This document shows positions 61,893-64,000 of a stretch of DNA of 64,000 nt, in pieces. Where the stretch lies: contig JAFXVA010000008.1 in assembly GCA_017534965.1 (NCBI GenBank), forward strand, positions 1 to 64,000. The letters are read 5' to 3'. Numbering within the stretch: position 1 is the stretch's first letter; each line of letters starts with the position of its first letter. The translations under genes were made by a program, and so were the position numbers. The stretch comes from Elusimicrobiaceae bacterium (GTDB taxonomy: Bacteria; Elusimicrobiota; Elusimicrobia; Elusimicrobiales; Elusimicrobiaceae). The notes below the pieces were generated by a model, which did not search any database, was not told where the DNA came from, and was given only the letters and a program-made list of their open reading frames with translations.

Positions 61893-61922
61893 TTGACACG
61901 AAACTTGGCTTATTGATATAAT
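61893..61922 (+). promoter_or_regulatory. Consensus promoter of tRNA-Arg
   Basis: Perfect TTGACA (61893-61898), 18 bp, perfect TATAAT (61917-61922), 24 bp upstream of the tRNA. The best sigma-70 type promoter in the window. Confidence 0.88.
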
Positions 61923-61945
61923 ATATTTATAGTTCTAAACTATTT

Positions 61946-62017
61946 GCCCCCATAGCTCAATGGATAGAGCACCTGCCTTCTAAGCAGGGGATATAAGTTC
62001 GATTCTTATTGGGGGTA
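61946..62017 (+). tRNA. tRNA-Arg (TCT)
   Basis: Acceptor GCCCCCA / TGGGGGT, D arm AGCTCAATGGATAGAGC, anticodon stem CCTGC/GCAGG with loop CTTCTAA (anticodon TCT, reads AGA/AGG), T arm ATAAG/CTTAT with TTCGATT. Discriminator A; CCA not encoded. Confidence 0.97.
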
Positions 62018-62030
62018 TTTTTATTTTGAG

Positions 62031-62228
62031 CTATTTTTTTATATCTTTTAAGCCGTTTTCCGTCATTAAAATTTTAATTTCAAGAAAATCTTTGCCAGCC
62101 CTTACGGCAACTTCTGCAGGTTTTAAATTTTTTGCTAATTCTTGCACTTGTTGATTTGAGTTAATAAAATCAAAAGTGTCTTTAAGTGTTGCGCCCTTAA
62201 GTTTTTCTATACTTATATTTTCTGGCAT
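62031..62228 (-). CDS. Small protein of unknown function
   Basis: 65 aa: ENISIEKLKGATLKDTFDFINSNQQVQELAKNLK, then PAEVAVRAGKDFLEIKILMT. No signal peptide or membrane segment, mildly basic, predicted helix followed by a strand. A good GGGGGA site 3 nt before the ATG supports translation. It lies 20 nt after nagA on the same strand and may be its co-transcribed partner. Confidence 0.65.
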   Translation of the reverse strand: MPENISIEKLKGATLKDTFDFINSNQQVQELAKNLKPAEVAVRAGKDFLEIKILMTENGLKDIKK

Positions 62229-62248
62229 ATTTCCCCCAAAAATATTTT

Positions 62249-63355
62249 TTAGATTTTTACTAAATTAAAGTTTTTATCAAAAATATTAAAAGATATTTTT
62301 TTACCTTTTTTAAAAACACCTTCGGAAGCATTAAAAAGTTTTGCCGGGTTTTGCGTAGCGCACAAGAAAGCAACTTCGGGCGCAATATTCCAAGCTATTA
62401 AATTTTTAACACCTTGCTGCATACTCAAAGCAGAGCCGGCAATAACACCATCTTCTTTGCGGACAAAAACGCCGTTTTTAAAAATGACTTTTTCGCCGTT
62501 GGCAAGGCCTTTTTTAAGTCCGCTTGGCGTTAAACTATCGGTAATAAGAACAATTTTATTTTTATCTTTTAAAGCAAAAACAAGTTTTAAAACCTCGGGC
62601 AAAATGTGGTGGCCGTCAGCTAAAAGTTCCAAAGAAAAATCTTTATTTATTAAGCCCGCACCCACAGCACCCGGTTCTCTGTGATGGAAACCTTTCATTG
62701 CTAAGAAAAAATGGGTTATATGTTTTGCACCTAAAGAAAAGGCTTTTTGCATATTTTTATAACTTGCGTTTGTGTGGCCAAGTTGCAAAAGAACTTTATT
62801 TTTTTTACACCAAGCAGCAAGTTTATTAAAGTTTTTTAACTCGGGAGCCGCGGTAATAGAAACAATTTTGCCGTTTGCTGCTTTATATAATTTTTCAATT
62901 AAAGAAATATCAATTTCTTTTATATCACTTGGCTTCATTACGCCCGGTTTTTGGGGCGATAAAAAAGGCCCTTCCAAATGAAACCCAATAATTCTTGCGC
63001 CCTTTTCTTTACCCATTACGCTAGAAAAACTTTTTAATTTTTTTATCATTTCACTCGGCGCACTTGGATATAAAGTCGGGCAGAAAGCCCCAACACCGAC
63101 TTTAAAAAGGGCCTTAGAAAGCTTTAGTAAATCTTCGGCACTACCATCCGCACCGAAGCCAAAAGCACCATGGATATGTGTTTCCACAAATTTTGGAATA
63201 AAATATTTATCTTTTAAATCAATAATTTTTTGGGCTTTATTTTTTTTAATTTCGCCAAAAATAAAATCTTCCAAAACCTCATTATTTAAGACGGCAGAAC
63301 CAAGTTTAAATTTGCCGTTAAAAAATATATTTGCGTTTTTATAAATTGTTCTCAT
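62249..63355 (-). CDS. nagA: N-acetylglucosamine-6-phosphate deacetylase
   Basis: 368 aa amidohydrolase that makes glucosamine-6-phosphate in amino-sugar recycling. Metal motifs: VETHIHGAFGFG (His60, His62), FHLEGPFLSP (Glu), LLQLGHTNASY and AKHITHFFLAMKGFHHREPG. Catalytic Asp in LITDSLTPSG. TATAAT lies 6 nt before the ATG with no Shine-Dalgarno, suggesting a leaderless mRNA. Divergent from the peptide-transporter leader. Confidence 0.94.
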   Translation of the reverse strand: MRTIYKNANIFFNGKFKLGSAVLNNEVLEDFIFGEIKKNKAQKIIDLKDKYFIPKFVETHIHGAFGFGADGSAEDLLKLSKALFKVGVGAFCPTLYPSAPSEMIKKLKSFSSVMGKEKGARIIGFHLEGPFLSPQKPGVMKPSDIKEIDISLIEKLYKAANGKIVSITAAPELKNFNKLAAWCKKNKVLLQLGHTNASYKNMQKAFSLGAKHITHFFLAMKGFHHREPGAVGAGLINKDFSLELLADGHHILPEVLKLVFALKDKNKIVLITDSLTPSGLKKGLANGEKVIFKNGVFVRKEDGVIAGSALSMQQGVKNLIAWNIAPEVAFLCATQNPAKLFNASEGVFKKGKKISFNIFDKNFNLVKI

Positions 63356-63361
63356 ATCTAA

Positions 63362-63397
63362 ATTATATAAAACTAATGCTTAAAATTTTGGTATAAT
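63362..63397. promoter_or_regulatory. Divergent leaderless promoters of nagA and the POT leader
   Basis: Minus strand: TATAAT (63367-63362), 6 nt, ATG 63355 of nagA. Plus strand: TGGTATAAT (63389-63397), 6 nt, ATG 63404 of the leader ORF. Both would start transcription at the start codon. Confidence 0.6.
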
Positions 63398-63403
63398 ATT
63401 TTT

Positions 63404-63475
63404 ATGATAAAAAACATTATTCACTCCCCCTTTATGATTTTGGCTATCTCAATTAAAGATAGTGCCGGGGTTTGA
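63404..63475 (+). CDS. Ile-rich leader peptide of the peptide transporter
   Basis: 23-codon ORF, starting MIKNIIHSPFMILAISIKDS and then AGV, with six Ile. It begins at the expected transcription start. Codons 8-9 contain CCCCC and codons 22-23 contain GGGG, and these bases take part in the attenuator fold described at 63426-63536. No Shine-Dalgarno, as for other leaderless starts here. Coding status is inferred from this arrangement. Confidence 0.55.
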   Translation: MIKNIIHSPFMILAISIKDSAGV

Positions 63476-63536
63476 TGTTTTTTAAAAAAGCTTTTTGTTA
63501 AAACCCCAAAATTTAAAAAAAGTTTTGGGGTTTTAA
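63426..63536 (+). promoter_or_regulatory. Four-segment transcription attenuator of the POT gene
   Basis: Segments: A CCCCC (63426-63430), B GGGGTTT (63467-63473), C TTAAAACCCCAAAA (63498-63511), D TTTTGGGGTTTTAA (63523-63536). A:B is backed by a GGC-TATCT / AGATA-GCC helix. C:D is a 14-bp terminator-like hairpin, and B:C (7 bp) excludes both. A ribosome paused over codons 5-7 would mask A, free B and prevent termination. Confidence 0.65.
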
Positions 63537-63626
63537 ATTTAAACAAAAAGAAAAAATTAAAAGTAAGATTATTTGTTTAAAATAAAAGATAAAGAAAAAA
63601 ACAAATAATTAGGATTGGAGGAATCC

Positions 63627-64000
63627 ATGCAAGACGCTGCTACACGTAATGTAACAAAAAGCGGCCACCCCAAAGGGCTTTATATGCTCTTTATGGTTGA
63701 AATGTGGGAAAGGTTCAATTATTATGGTATGAGAGCATTGCTTTCCCTCTTTATGATAAGTGCTGTTATTAACTTTTCTAAAGATGCCGCAAGTAAAGTG
63801 TATGGTATGTTTACCGCACTTGTTTATTTGACCCCTGTTTTAGGTGGTTATTTAGCTGATAGATTTATCGGCAAACGCCATTCTATTACAATTGGTGCCA
63901 CCCTTATGGCCCTTGGTCAATTTTCACTAGCATCTTATGAGATTATTAACCCGAGAGTTGCTTTAGTAATCGGTTTAACTTTAATTATTTTAGGTAATGG
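63627..64000 (+). CDS. POT/PTR2 family proton-dependent peptide transporter (partial)
   Basis: The first 124 codons are in the window. HPKGLYMLFMVEMWERFNYYGMRALLSLFM is the POT signature, with the ExxERFxYY-type motif in helix 1; YLTPVLGGYLADRFIGKR follows. Predicted to import di- and tripeptides with protons. Strong TGGAGG site 7 nt before ATG 63627. It is preceded by the attenuator leader, so expression likely responds to amino-acid or charged-tRNA status. Confidence 0.93.
   Translation, partial: MQDAATRNVTKSGHPKGLYMLFMVEMWERFNYYGMRALLSLFMISAVINFSKDAASKVYGMFTALVYLTPVLGGYLADRFIGKRHSITIGATLMALGQFSLASYEIINPRVALVIGLTLIILGN

Noticed and set aside
63404-63540. Known riboswitch class before the POT gene
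   Set aside because: I looked for conserved cores of TPP, purine, SAM, glycine, preQ1, fluoride, guanidine and c-di-GMP classes and saw none; the four-segment attenuator explains the pairing better.

Overview
This is a 64 kb stretch of an AT-rich, Gram-negative bacterial chromosome. It carries outer-membrane biology (TolC/RND efflux, AsmA-like protein, AMIN amidase, beta-barrel) and a complete rod-shape elongasome. My best guess is the phylum Elusimicrobiota, because of the low GC, zinc-type ribosomal proteins, glycine/peptide metabolism and a mre-mrd block behind the alpha operon. That is judgement from memory, not a search. I see no phage, transposase, CRISPR array or genomic island; most of the window is core genome.

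Layout. 1-2.4 kb: edge of a palindromic repeat, tRNA-Phe, deoB, an unknown membrane protein and a repeat-rich spacer. 2.4-14.4 kb: a long minus-strand run from a YgjP-like metalloprotein through an amidase, split glycine cleavage genes (gcvT, gcvH, gcvPA, gcvPB), a lipoate ligase, an M50-like membrane protein, an AsmA-like protein, pyrE-like and rlmI. 14.4-15.4 kb: an ankyrin protein and a spacer with two palindromic repeats. 15.4-38.6 kb: one minus-strand run of S10, spc and alpha ribosomal genes (rpsJ to rplQ, with secY, adk, map and infA but no rpmD), continuing into mreB, mreC, mreD, mrdA, rodA, a DUF2344-like gene and an RNase E/G. 39-42 kb: small secreted and membrane proteins and rmuC. 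42-44.5 kb: rplA, rplK, nusG, secE, tRNA-Trp, rpmG. 44.5-50.8 kb: a TetR-controlled RND efflux operon. 50.8-55.4 kb: mtnP-like and glyA, divergent from a deoxyhypusine-synthase-like gene, a barrel protein and a DoxX-like protein. 55.3-61.9 kb: comEC-like, recR, dnaX, a phosphate transporter with its DUF47 partner, and a low-molecular-weight phosphatase. 61.9-64 kb: tRNA-Arg, nagA and the start of a POT peptide transporter.

The most unusual content is RNA-level control. The peptide transporter has an Ile-rich leader ORF whose RNA can fold as a four-segment attenuator. rpsH and infA have strong Shine-Dalgarno sequences too far from the ATG in linear sequence but brought to 6-7 nt by intervening RNA structures. 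dnaX has an A9 run after its clamp-loader core, with stops a few codons away in both alternative frames. The phosphate-transporter leader contains a terminator-like hairpin. The S10 leader and the rpsJ-rplC gap contain long hairpins. Five genes appear to begin right at the transcription start (leaderless). A family of palindromic intergenic repeats with a shared core occurs three times, in two subtypes, possibly with a fourth copy cut by the window edge.
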